A DNA stretch of 64,000 nt from Lyophyllum atratum (Eukaryota; Basidiomycota; Agaricomycetes; Agaricales; Lyophyllaceae), in assembly GCA_014905825.1 (NCBI GenBank), contig JACGCN010000007.1, forward strand, positions 1,922,001 through 1,986,000, read 5' to 3'. Every line of letters begins with the position of its first letter. Position 1 is the stretch's first letter. Under the pieces are notes generated by a model that was given only the letters and a program-made list of their open reading frames with translations, did no database searches and had not been told where the DNA came from. The position numbers and the translations under genes are program-made. Positions 46,428 to 56,506 of this stretch are shown piece by piece.

Positions 46428-47124
46428 TGTACTCGTGCTGACGTAAAGTCTGTAAACGCCTGTATTTTGTGAATAGCGCTAGAACGACTAGATATTTTGA
46501 CATGGTATAACTGAGTGACTTTGAGTGAGTGCCTCAAGGAGGGTTTTGAGAACCAGAACGATGGGATGAGGTGTGATTGTTCTTCTGAAATTGAGGAAAT
46601 ACGATATAGCCATATTTCGAAATCTTGAACAGATAAATTTGATGACATGAGCAGTAGCCTATCTGAAAGTACTCAGAAAGGGCTATCTAGTGGTATGTAC
46701 ATTGGTGGAAAAATATGGAGCCGTCTCTAAGATACAGGCCGTTGAAAGTTCCAATTTCATGTTATTTTCCCTTATTTTGCCCTCTCTGGTGGTCAAGATG
46801 GGATTTTCTATAGACAATATCTCATGAACCACACCATATTTTTTCATCAATGTACATATCACTAGATAGCCCTTTTTGAGTACTTTCAGATAGGCTACTG
46901 CTCATGTCACCAAATTTTTCTGTTCAAGATTCCAAAATATGGCTATATCGTATTTCCTCAATTTCAGAAGAACAATCACACCTCATCCCATCGTTCTGGC
47001 GCTCAAAACCCTCCTTGAGGCACTCACTCAAAGTCACTCAGTTATACCATGTCAAAATATCTAGTCGTTCTAGCGCTATTCACAAAATACAGGCGTTTAC
47101 AGACTTTACGTCAGCACGAGTACA
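46428..47124. mobile_element. Fold-back (long inverted repeat) element with 291-bp arms
   Basis: The left arm 46428-46718 and right arm 46834-47124 are each 291 bp and nearly perfect reverse complements, separated by a 115-bp spacer. The arms begin TGTACTCGTGCTGACGTAAA and end at AAAATATGG. A transcript would fold into a very long hairpin. No coding capacity was recognised, and a clear target duplication was not found. Candidate fold-back transposon or MITE-like element, or a hairpin RNA source. Confidence 0.8.
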
Positions 47125-47202
47125 AGTTCCAAAGTCGGATGGAAGTTCCAACGGATCCGTCCGGAGGAGATCTCAGGGTGGCATTTGCGTCATAATCAAC
47201 AT

Positions 47203-47310
47203 TAAAAGAGAATCAAGTATGTCCCTCCTTCAAATTGCCGTCATGTGAAGATAACTGTTCAACAGTCTCTGTAGAACTATCCCGAAGCTGCTCCTCCAAA
47301 GGGGCGCGGA
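47203..47310 (+). repeat. ~105-bp direct repeat, right copy
   Basis: Direct-orientation match to 45407-45515. The pair bounds a 1.7-kb segment containing the TATA-driven small ORF and the fold-back element. Confidence 0.6.
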
Positions 47311-47457
47311 TTATAGAACACAGGTTTGACCTTGAGACTGTCCATGAAGTCGTCTTTGAGCTAATCAAGGGCGGGGGTACGTAAGTGACTATGAAATGCA
47401 GGGGTGTTCTATAACAAACCTCCCGCCGCTCATGCATGCCCTTTTCGTGAACATGTT

Positions 47458-48127
47458 TCAACGCCTGGATTTGGACCTGATCAAGCTCACGGCTGTGAGC
47501 TGCTTCAAGTACAGGAGAATGAGAATGGAAACACAGACTTTGTGTTCCTTCTTCCGGTCAGCGAGTAGATTTTCGAGCTGTTTGATCTCGTTCGTCAACC
47601 TGATGATCTCCATGTTTTGTACGTCTAAGGAATTGTCCCTGTCCGGTTTACATCTTATAAGTACGAGACGATGGTAAGCGGACCGTGGTCATGGCGATTG
47701 GCATTATACTTAATATTTGCTTACTCGATCCGGGAAGCTATAATGCCATTGCAATTGTCAGGATCCCGTACCACAATGGCCATGGCCAGGGCGAGGTGGT
47801 ACTTGCCTTTGAATCGGCCATGTGATTCTTCGATGACGCATAGTCGCGCATCTCCTGGTCCGTCGCAGCGGAAGACAACGGGGGACATCGAATCCAGTGT
47901 CAGACAGCACAGGGAGCAGAGGATGTGTCCTTCAATAAGCAATGGACTCGATCTGATGAGAGGTAATCAGGAAAGCAGTCAGCTAGCTTACTATGCTCGG
48001 GACCGCAGGACAGCCCCCGGATTTCTTTGCCCGCCTTATCTCGTGGTGGTACACCGAAGTCTGACACCCAGCAAACGTTCAAGCAGACACTGCACACAGG
48101 CGACATGATTGAGGAAACGTCGGACAT
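47458..48127 (-). CDS. RING-like zinc-finger protein with coiled coil (minus-strand partner)
   Basis: Possible E3 ubiquitin-ligase-type protein. Start MSDVSSIMSPVCSVCLNVC at 48127. Removing an intron after GGLSCG-type sequence joins LSC/GHILCSLCC, recreating the C-G-H-x-x-C-x-x-C heart of a RING finger. The last Cys pair is unusual: FRCDGPGDARLC replaces the usual CPxC. After another intron, MEIIRLTNEIKQLENLLADR forms a coiled coil, and a last exon ends LIRSKSRR at 47458. Introns after the RING are less certain. It is divergent from the gene at 48314, which has the same order of RING-like then coiled coil. Confidence 0.5.
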
Positions 48128-48313
48128 GAGTTTTGAAGTCAGAGGGACATTTAATCTCGTTGTCGTGATTCTGAGTAATCATGATCGATATCGGTGAAAT
48201 CTCGTTATATATATCTCGTTATATATAAGTCGAGCTGATTTGCGGTGCTCGTTTCTTCGACAATCCCAACCACGGAGAGCATTTCAAATCCCCCATTGTC
48301 AAGACCGTACAAA
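48128..48313. promoter_or_regulatory. Shared promoter of the divergent RING-like pair
   Basis: Only 186 bp separate the two start codons. It contains TATATATCTCG followed by TATATATAAG (about 48207-48230), two TATA-like runs in a short tandem repeat of CTCGTTATATATA. Confidence 0.5.
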
Positions 48314-48896
48314 ATGAGGCGTTGTTCGCTCTGCACAGAAGACGCGAGGGTTAATATCAGAGCCCCCAGGACCAGTGGTAAGTAGAATATCAGTCGACTA
48401 TTATCTTATCTGATGGACTCCCCCCTTCGTACAGGTGCATACCACACATTTTGTTCCAACTGCTGTAATAAGCTGTTCGACAGCTCCCTTATCTCACCCT
48501 GTTTACTGAGCTGCAGGCGGGGTGACCATCGGATTCATCACCTAAATCCACAGATTAGAAGTGGCATCCAGTGAGTGCTGGAAGTATAACCCCTGAATTC
48601 TTATACTGACTATAAGTTCTTATGAACACAGAATGAGTGTAGAAGACGAAGGTCATCCCAGCGGACTGATACCCGCAACCGTCCAAAAGATGAAGGAGCG
48701 CGTTCAGCATCTCAAAACTCAGTTTGAAGAACAGGAAAAACAGCATCAAGTACGTTCCCATAGCCAGTGTCAAGATCCCATTACCATCTTGAACGAAGAA
48801 TATCATGCCTAGGTTGAAGTCCTTGATCTTCTGAACCGCTTTGTTCGGGAAAGCCAAGACTGGTACAAAGTTGTAATTTATCATGTCCTCCTTTAA
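48314..48896 (+). CDS. RING-like zinc-finger protein with coiled coil (plus-strand partner)
   Basis: Four exons, 48314-48377, 48435-48570, 48632-48749 and 48813-48896, give a 133-aa protein with all junctions GT-AG and in phase. MRRCSLCTEDARVNIRAP provides the first Cys pair. SGAYHTFCSNCCNKLF keeps the His and the next Cys pair but has lost the Cys of C-G-H. PCLLSCRRG may supply the last pair. MSVEDEGHPSG is followed by a coiled coil (TVQKMKERVQHLKTQFEE) and a final exon VEVLDLLNRFVRESQDW. Zinc binding may be altered. Its neighbour on the other strand has the same architecture. Confidence 0.6.
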
Positions 48897-49108
48897 TTTG
48901 CGGCATTCATCAAACATCTCCAGGAGGCGGGACCCACCGCTGACTAAGGGCCGAGAGGAAGGATGAGCAACTGCCTCGGGAAATTCTAAGAATACGGTCA
49001 TTCACAAGTCCTCGAGTGAATGCGGAAGATTCTCCGGCATGGGAGGTTCGTAGGGGCATAGTAGACGAATGCGTGTAAATTTGATATGTACTTGACAAAA
49101 ATAAGTAT

Positions 49109-50775
49109 TTAAGCCCCTCCCGCCTTCGAAACCCAGAACTCTTTCAATTCTGCGACGGTGCTGTACATTCCAATGCCGACTTTCCAACGTTCCTGTCCCT
49201 TGCCATCCATCACCCGTTTCCCGCTGCGATCCAATTTCTCGAAGGCCCCTGCCGACCTGCATCCATAATCGACCCAGCGTACGAGCCCTCCGGCAGTATA
49301 TTGTGTCATGGAGATGCGGTTTTCGGATTTGAGAACGGGAGTATTGCCGTGAGTAATGCAGGCGGATGGTATGAGGACACTGCAGCCAGGCGGAAACTCA
49401 ATGACGAGTTTCGCTTCAACCAGGACGATATGTCCGCCGCGAACGTAGTCGAACTCACCCCCTGAGGTAATGATACATCCACCAGGTGCCCAGTTCAAAT
49501 GGTCACGGTGGCCCTTGCAGACGACGTGTGGTCCAAAATTGAACGTCGTGCAGCAGTACGCGCTTTTGGCGAAGTTTGGTCGGAGATTGGGTTTCCACTC
49601 GAGCAATTGGGAAAGGACATCGTTGGAAGCCTCGTAAAGGCGGGGCATCCAGGCGCGGTAGCATTCTAGAAAGCGCATCATAAATACGGAGCATGTGAAT
49701 CTTGTAATGTTCGAACTCACTGCTCTGAAACGCCGCGGTACGCTTGACTGCAGGACTCTGCAAAAGTATGTTGAGAACATCTTGATTGTTCGCGGCGTGG
49801 ACCAGATTGCCAGGCTCCTGTATCGTTAGCGTGAGATGTAGGATAAGGTTATCGTGAATCTATAGCCTTACCATTTGTCCACTGCCGTAGGATATCCCGA
49901 CGGAGATGCTGGGAAAGTCTCCACGCCGGGGAGCCTTGACCCTCGTGGAAGAGTCCTTCGCGTTAGTGGACTTTCCGAATTCAAGCCTAATTTGTGCGTC
50001 AGCCATAGCAGAGCACAATTCTTCATTCACCCCCAACATCCCAGCGGGGCGGTCAATAAATACAGCGAAGACCCGACTATGCTTGTCTGAAAACGCGCAA
50101 GACCTCCTGACAGGTTGGTGAGCTCGATTCAAAGAGAGATGGCATTAAAGTTATACTTTTCGTACTTGATGAGCTCATAACCTTTCCTCAAGAGCTCGTC
50201 GATGTCACCAAAGTCGTTGGTGGAAATGCGTAGACCAATCCATCCGGGTTTAGAATGCCCTGCGCCGCTATGATCAATCGGGACTGCATGGCTATTGGTG
50301 CGTTCAATGTTCAAAAGGTTCAGCCGTGCCTCGCGAATGCGCGTGTCGATTATCAGCCGCTTGTGTTGGCGTTTCATTTTCCGAGCCATTTTGTGACGCA
50401 TGGCGCCGCGAAAATCGGCCAAAGCCGACGTGTCGATGGGAGGAGAGGTGTCAAGAGGCGGCGTGTTCGGGGCTGGATGTTGGGTCGAAGCAGGATCTAC
50501 CACACCGTGAAAAAGGTTTTTCAACGCGTCAAGGGAGGAAGGGGCACAAGGAAGCAAGGGATTCATACCTGTGTGTCGTGCAGAAGCGCTATCTGCGCCA
50601 CTGTGCACCGCCTCCATCTCTTTCTGCAGAGCTGCGTCTAGTAACGCAGATAGGTCGAGGTCAGGTATACTATGGCATTTGAAGCCGAGGCCCAAAGGAT
50701 CCTGGTCGTTTGTTTTTAGCGACGAGACGTTTCGAATCGGAAACAGTGACGTACCAAAGAAAGCTGAGAATCCAT
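49109..50775 (-). CDS. TET/JBP-like 2OG-Fe(II) dioxygenase (KDZ-transposon type)
   Basis: Predicted DNA-base dioxygenase of the fungal TET/JBP family, many members of which travel with Kyakuja-Dileera-Zisupton transposons; the reaction would be oxidation of 5-methylcytosine or a related base in the nucleus. Exon 1 (50755-50775) encodes MDSQLSL and splices to DPLGLGFKCHSIPDLDL. A basic region (KMARKMKRQHKRLIID) precedes RRGDFPSISVGISYGSGQ. After two more introns come EPGNLVHAANNQDVLN, then YCCTTFNFGPHV, GHRDHLNW with the iron-binding H-x-D, EFDYVRGGHIVLVEAKL, EFPPGCSVLIPS, and the distal His in CITHGNTPV, followed by RISMTQYTAGGLVRWVDYG. All expected catalytic residues are present. One junction near 50130 is unresolved. 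No transposase is next to it in the window. Confidence 0.85.
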
Positions 50776-50839
50776 TGAGAACAAACCACCTGCACTTTAA
50801 AAGCTCAGCAACGCTTCGTTCATCTCTTTGTTGGGGAGG

Positions 50840-51550
50840 CTATATCCGAAGGAAGGTAGGCGCGTTTGGTTCGCGCGGCGTGACCGAGGCGCGATCTCTG
50901 CGCCAGACCAAACGCGTCCACCTTCCCCAAAACATACCCCGGGACGCACCTTGAGAGTTCGAATGGACCCGTCCTGAAGTAGTTCCCCTGTGCTGCACGA
51001 GTCAGCGAATTCTGTTCCCTCATGTCAAGGTGGGAATCTATGTCCGAAGGAAGGTAGACGCGTTTGGTTCGCGCGGCGTGACCGAGGCGCGATCTCTGGG
51101 CCAGACCAAACGCGTCCACCTTCTCCAAAACATACCCCGGGACGCACCTTGAGAGTTGAAATGGATCCGTCCTGAAGTAGTTCCCCTTTGCTGCACGAGT
51201 CAGCGAATTTTGTTCCCTTGTGAAGGTGGGAATCTATGTCCGAAGGAAGGTAGACGCGTTTGGTTTGCGCGGCGTGACCGAGGCGCGATCTCTGCGCCAG
51301 ACCAAACGCGTCCACCTTCCCCAAAACATACCCCGGGACGCACCTTGAGAGTTGGAATGGACCCGTCCTGAAGTAGTTCCCCTTTGCTGCACGAGTCAGC
51401 GAATTCTGTTCCCTTGTCAAGGTGGGAATCTATGTCCGAAGGAAGGTAGACGCGTTTGGTTTGCGCGGCGTGACCGAGGCGCGATCTCTGCGCCAGACCA
51501 AACGCGTCCACCTTCCCCAAAACATATCATGGGACGCACCTTGGAAGAGC
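50840..51550. repeat. 196-bp minisatellite, about 3.6 units
   Basis: Tandem units start near 50841, 51039, 51235 and 51431 (spacing 198, 196, 196). Units are over 95% alike by eye. Each holds a palindrome with arms AAGGTAGACGCGTTTGGT and ACCAAACGCGTCCACCTT around a GC-rich loop that itself contains GAGGCGCGATCTCTGCGCC. The array begins 65 bp upstream of the TET/JBP start codon, so it occupies that gene's promoter. Both strands are open in several frames, a consequence of composition. Confidence 0.9.
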
Positions 51551-52141
51551 CTGTGTTGGAACGGCCTACAGGAAAGGGGACAGAAAAGAGATGTGAGGGC
51601 CGAGTAACATAAACAAACGTGAAATATATACGTACGTGATCATGGCCCCATTGTTCATGTCTCCATTGTTCAGCGCTCGACATTGTTTAACTTAATTGAA
51701 TTATTGTAAGTGAGCGAGGTACTATAAGCAGTTAAAGGTTCATTCGACTCGAGTCAATGAGTTCTACAGTAAGTATATTAATCGAGTTCGATACCGCGGC
51801 ATTCTTCGGTGTGCACGGCAAACGTACTGGTAAGAAAGACATCCCCACATGACCCACACCTCTCCCACATCGCCTCCCTCCCACAAGATGAAGTCGACGA
51901 CATTCTTAACATGTGATTTTCCGCAATTCTATACCACACACCCGCCATTTGAGCGGATGTGGCTGACTCCGTACGACAAAGCTACATGGCCTGGACTATA
52001 AAACCTGGGCGCAATTCGAGTAGAACTTTGATCATAATATATGTATATCCAGTGCAAAACACGTGTACGGAAACCCTAAGGATAGATCATTAGTAATCTT
52101 ATCGATGTTGTGGTCGTGAATCATTGAAGCTGACCTTCCCA
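51551..52141. other. Intergenic sequence, nothing recognised
   Basis: No gene, repeat or RNA feature supported. Confidence 0.35.
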
Positions 52142-52498
52142 CTAGGCCTTAGGCTTACTCACATTCCAGGAGGGTCTCCCCTCGGGACCGTAATTCAAGT
52201 ACCGGTTTCCATCCCAGGGGCAATGGACCGTGCGTTCGTCTGTGATATCACGCCATTGACCCCTTTCCCGCAGCCATACAGAGCGTGTTTTCCCCCCGTT
52301 GCCAATATTGCGGAGGTGAATGTACAGATCACCGTCCGCGAGCATCTGCCCGTTGATCATCGGAGGGTGTGCCATCGCACTGGCCGATTTCGAGGCATAC
52401 CAGACATTAAGGCCTGTATCATGTTTCCTAACTTTGACGATGTACTTGTATACCTTGAGGTCTGGGTCGTCCGTGACAGCCTCACAATGCACGCCCAT
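52142..52498 (-). CDS. Hypothetical 118-aa protein
   Basis: Open frame from ATG at 52498 to a stop at 52142 with residue usage typical of coding sequence: YKYIVKVRKHDTGLNVWYA, GQMLADGDLYIHLRNIGN, VWLRERGQWRDITDE and CPWDGNRYLNYGPEG. Rich in Trp and Tyr, no hydrophobic segment. No family recognised. It could be a complete intronless gene or a last exon. Confidence 0.4.
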   Translation of the reverse strand: MGVHCEAVTDDPDLKVYKYIVKVRKHDTGLNVWYASKSASAMAHPPMINGQMLADGDLYIHLRNIGNGGKTRSVWLRERGQWRDITDERTVHCPWDGNRYLNYGPEGRPSWNVSKPKA

Positions 52499-52629
52499 TC
52501 TACCGAATCTGAGGATGTCAACGTCATTGAGCTGGGCACTATCAGTATTTGATCAAAACCACTGACGGTGTGGTGTCGTAATCAAAGTTTTTAGGACTAC
52601 CAGGAGGTTAGCTCCTAGTGAGTGACCTC

Positions 52630-54244
52630 CGTTGAGGAGCACTCACATTTTTTTACCTTGGCCGGTCGATGAGTCTGATGGTGAAGTACTGGGTCTGAAC
52701 AAACATGAGCATCGATGTCCGCAACGGAGGCATCCGACTCACATTTTTTTACCTTGGCCGGTCGATGAGTCTGATGGTGAAGTACTGGGTCTGAACGAAC
52801 ATGAGCATTGCTGTCTGCAACGGAGGCATTCGAGACCTACTGAAGTTGAGCAGGTTGGGGCGCAGGGATCCCGACAGGTCCGGAGCTTGCAGATTGGGCC
52901 AAAGATGGCTGGAAACTGTGAAGGCCTTCGCATGCAGTTCATCAAGTGAAAGAATCTACATACCTCAGTAAGCGGTTCAACGGATCCTGGTGATTCGGAG
53001 ACGGCTGCTGGTGTATCCCAGGTTGATATTGTGAATTCTGGGGGCTATCACGAAGTGAAAGATCGGTGTCATGATAGGTAAGCGCGTGAATAACTTACTA
53101 TGGGACTGCTTGTATATATTGAGGATACATTTGCTGAGGGTTCTCATGATATTGTTGAGGGGGGGGTTGCTGATGACTGTGAAGATAGTTTATATAAAGC
53201 CTCTGAGTAATTATAGAGGAATCTGAGACTAACGCGACGAAGCTAGGGGCTGGCAGAGCCTGAGGAGCCACTCCGTAAAATGGGTAAGGCACGCTGCCGG
53301 AAGCCGTCAAGTCTCTTCTTTTTGACAGGTTATCAGGGGCTTACTTGGATGCAGGAGGGACAACAGGCGGCGGAACTGGTAGCAGCTGCTGTGAAGGGTT
53401 CCAGGCCGCTCTGTGAAAAATGTCAATGCCTGATTGTTGGACTAGGAAAGGACCCACGGCGGTGGAGGCCCATGTGGATGGCTCCAGCTGCTGGCAACAC
53501 ATCAGCGCTTGATCTGGCGGGGGCAGGAGGAGAAGCTCACCTTGGGGAAACTAGTTGAGAGCCGGGCTGGGGGGGCGCCGGTTGGGGTGGTGCCTGAGTC
53601 GCTGAGAGCGGTGAGACCCTGTAATAGGCGTCAGCAGCCGAGCTTGATATATGCAAAAGGACAAACTGCGCTGCAGGTGGTTGAACTGGAGGCTCTTGCT
53701 GAAGATGGCTCTTGGGGCTGTAAAAACATCGTCACTTGATCATGATCAGTGTACAGGAGGAACGAGAGGTTTACCTCGAGGGATCTGGCTGAGGGCTGGG
53801 TTGGGAAGCGAGCGATTGCGGGATCGCTGGGTGTGATTCTGACGTATGCGGCCTGGAAAATGCAATTTTATCAGACGGGCTGCTTTTGGTGATGCCCTTC
53901 GTACTTACTGAGGTTCATCAGCTGCTCGTTGCTTGCCTTTATCGCCAGCTAGACGGTCTACGAATCTACATGCAACGGTTAGATGAACGTGACTAGTCTT
54001 GCTCCTGAAACAGGAAGACAAACTTTAACTTTCGTTTTTCGCCTTCACTTCCCGGACTGGGTCAACAAGTGGGAAGAATCAGATCTAGAGAAGAGTACAG
54101 CATGCTAAAGCAAAACTTACACGGAGAATCGACCTGGTGGATGCGGAGTCCGAGGCTCCTGCCGCGCCTCAGAGCTGCCAGTCCCGCCGGAATCGTTACG
54201 AGACCGATTGCGATCACGATAACGTAGATGTTCAGGGTCGGCAA
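52630..54244 (-). CDS. Hypothetical single-pass membrane protein with Pro/Gln-rich tail
   Basis: The minus strand begins MPTLNIYVIVIAIGLVTIPA, an N-terminal transmembrane segment of about 18 residues, then AALRRGRSLGLRIHQVDSP with a positive-inside flank. Later exons give GSEGEKRKLK, RFVDRLAGDKGKQRAADEPQ, AAYVRITPSDPAIARFP, and low-complexity Pro/Gln parts such as QQEPPVQPPAAQF, PPQPAPP and SHQQPPPQQYHENPQQ. Near the 3' end lies the duplicated 60-nt exon. Many junctions are unresolved, so the model is an outline. No enzymatic domain seen. Confidence 0.4.
52641..52832. repeat. 96-bp tandem duplication, apparently an exon plus intron
   Basis: Two direct units at 52641 and 52737, nearly identical, beginning ACTCACATTTTTTTACCTTG. 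On the minus strand each unit can be read as a ~60-nt exon (HVRSDPVLHHQTHRPAK or HVCSDPVLHHQTHRPAK) with a GTAAAAA donor and a TTGCAG acceptor, so a small exon with its intron was duplicated. Confidence 0.7.
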
Positions 54245-54769
54245 TGGTCAATTCGTCAAATAGGAACTTCGCAAGCGAGTCAGTGGATGTATTTCAAGAA
54301 GTGAATCAATACATACATCAATTGCCTCTGGGTCGTAAAATGCGGCTCTCCCGCTAGACGGCAACTCGACTTGGGGTGGAAAGGGCATATGTGCTGCTCG
54401 TGGACGATACAAATAATTTGATCAATTGACAACTCCGGAGATATATAAATATCACTATGTACATGCGTGCAAATTCGGAGTATCGGTTGTACATGCATGA
54501 TCACCAGACTTTGAAGTCAGGCGACCTTATCGGAACAATCAGAAGCAATTCACATGTGAAAGATGACTCTGAAATACTTTTGGATTGTGTGCCACTGCCC
54601 GCTCAAATGCTGAAAGCGCTCGATTGGAAAAAATAGAACATGCGGAGGTACAGGTAAGAAGGGAAAAAATGATTATGTAGATCTCCGTCCCCACCCTCAT
54701 CACCCTTGCAAAGGAGCCTATCAGGAGGGTATCAAGCTCTGCGGAGGCATCAAATTTAAAGAGAAGTTA
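54245..54769. other. Intergenic sequence, nothing recognised
   Basis: No supported feature. Confidence 0.35.
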
Positions 54770-55454
54770 TCATACCCGAAGATACGGGTTTAGGGGGACG
54801 CCCAGCGAGTGAGCGTCTTCGAGGCGAGACGCGAAGCTAAGATACATATATGTGTGCACGTGGTTTTAAGATTAAGGACATACACTCACAATGTTGCGGC
54901 GCGATCGACGACCTCCTTTGAGGCCCCCCGAGGACGGGAGAGGACCGGGGCCCGTGGCCCGCTGGAGAAAAGGGCGACTTCGCCCTTGAAAATTTTCCCC
55001 AACAGGGCCGCAATGGCTAGGTTGGCTGGGGCCTGCTCTGATACCCATCCCATGACAAAGAATGAGTGCGGGCCCATGTCCAAGCGAGCCGTGTAAATGA
55101 CGGGCCGTGCCGTCGCTGGGATAGAGAACCGTGCATGTATCAGAGGTAGGGCTCTGGTGGACCCCAGGCAGAACTCAAATTGGCGCAGCGAGCGCTTCCT
55201 GGAGTTAACACCATACACGTAGGCGTAGGCTCCATGATTCTTTTTTCAACCATCAGCCTTAGAGAATATTCAAAAGCAAGCCGAGCAATACTTACCCGAG
55301 CAGGCGCCTGCGGCGCGACGACGGGCCTAGGGGAATAGCGACAGGGTCTCCTCTAGACATGTACCAGTATCATTACTTGTACACCGTATATTAGGTAGGA
55401 GTCACTGACCTCTAGATCTACACGCGTACGGCCAGAACGTAGAAGCATGACCAT
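54770..55454 (-). CDS. Hypothetical basic protein, four exons
   Basis: The minus strand starts MVMLLRSGRTRVDLE (a second Met follows two codons later). Introns then join RRPCRYSPRPVVAPQAPAR to NHGAYAYVYGVNSRKRSL, followed by ARLDMGPHSFFVMGWVSEQ, LAIAALLGKIFKGEVALFS and SRPRGASKEVVDRAA. A last exon ends SLGVPLNPYLRV-like sequence with a stop at 54770. All three introns are GT-AG and preserve frame. There is no recognised domain, and no signal peptide. Function unknown. Confidence 0.5.
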
Positions 55455-56506
55455 ATTGGTGCGTTGAAACAGCGAATATAAAAAAGATAGAGGTTGCTGT
55501 GAGCAATTTATGGTGGTAGGATTGAGAGAGTGATGTCTTAAATACCTGCTCGGAGCCACCTCGAGGCTGTATACGTAGCACTTTTGCAACGTTCTCATCG
55601 CCATGACCAGGTAGATCTGTCGCTTCTGATCATTAAGGGCCCCAACGCGATGGCGTTGAATCGACAAGACCAAATTTACAATATTTTTGTAAAGGATTCC
55701 TTTGTTCCATGTAAATTGAATTCCCAACTTTTTCAGTTTTGTATTTGTTTGGGACCACGCCACATGTTCTATAAGCGCATGCGAACGATCCGGATGTCAG
55801 ATTTCCGCGATCGGGCATGTACATGCGCAAGGCGCGAGTGGTTCCGCATCATATCGATGCGAGCTAGCGCTGTCGTTCGAATTCGCCCTGGATTCGAAAA
55901 AGGCGATAACGATTAAGTTTTGTTTCGGGAGGCAAATAGCAGTGTAGTATGGCTCACTTTAGATATTTCGAAGCCATTGGGCGCCAAGATCTGTAAATAC
56001 AAGTCAGCACAAAAACACGAAAGAAGCGCTTGTATGCGACCCACGTATCGAGAACCGGGCCGGTTGATTGCAGGGTAGTGGCGCAATGACCGCACCTGAT
56101 CATAACATGTGTTGGGATAGAGGATATGTATCCGTAGATCTAGATCTGCAGCTTTCACGGATTGGGCTTCGAGGGATTTGAAATTATGACCATAAGCGAT
56201 GGCTATGCCCTCCGAATCCGCTCCGGATGGATCCATCATCCATGCATGATGCATGCGTACTGCGATCAATATCTTATATTAGGTGATCATGGGGCTAGCT
56301 GCTAGGCGCGCATGGCCATGGCCAGGGAGCGCCTACTGGCATATGCATGCTGCCCATGAGCGTTAACATGGGTTTAGCTCGTGTACTATAGTCAGCCGAG
56401 CAGCATGTACACATTTCTGCTTTCCGCTAGCTAGGTCGCGAGTTAACTTGGAGTGCTTTACATTTACCTCGAAACTACCTGGTATACATATTACTCTCAA
56501 TCTCTT
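55455..56506. other. Intergenic stretch with palindromic run near 56.3 kb
   Basis: A 118-codon minus frame (55913-56269) is not recognised. Around 56240-56390 the sequence is dense in CATG, GATC and GCATGC-type palindromes (for example GCATGGCCATGGCC). Confidence 0.35.

Noticed and set aside
46904..47248. 114-codon plus-strand ORF and its minus-strand twin at 46412-46648
   Set aside because: Both come from the arms of the fold-back element and mirror each other; no protein family.
50840..51550. CRISPR-like array
   Set aside because: Units are contiguous with no unique spacers, and the genome is eukaryotic.
50820..51683. Several repetitive ORFs on both strands
   Set aside because: Arise from the 196-bp minisatellite; each unit is open in several frames because of its composition.
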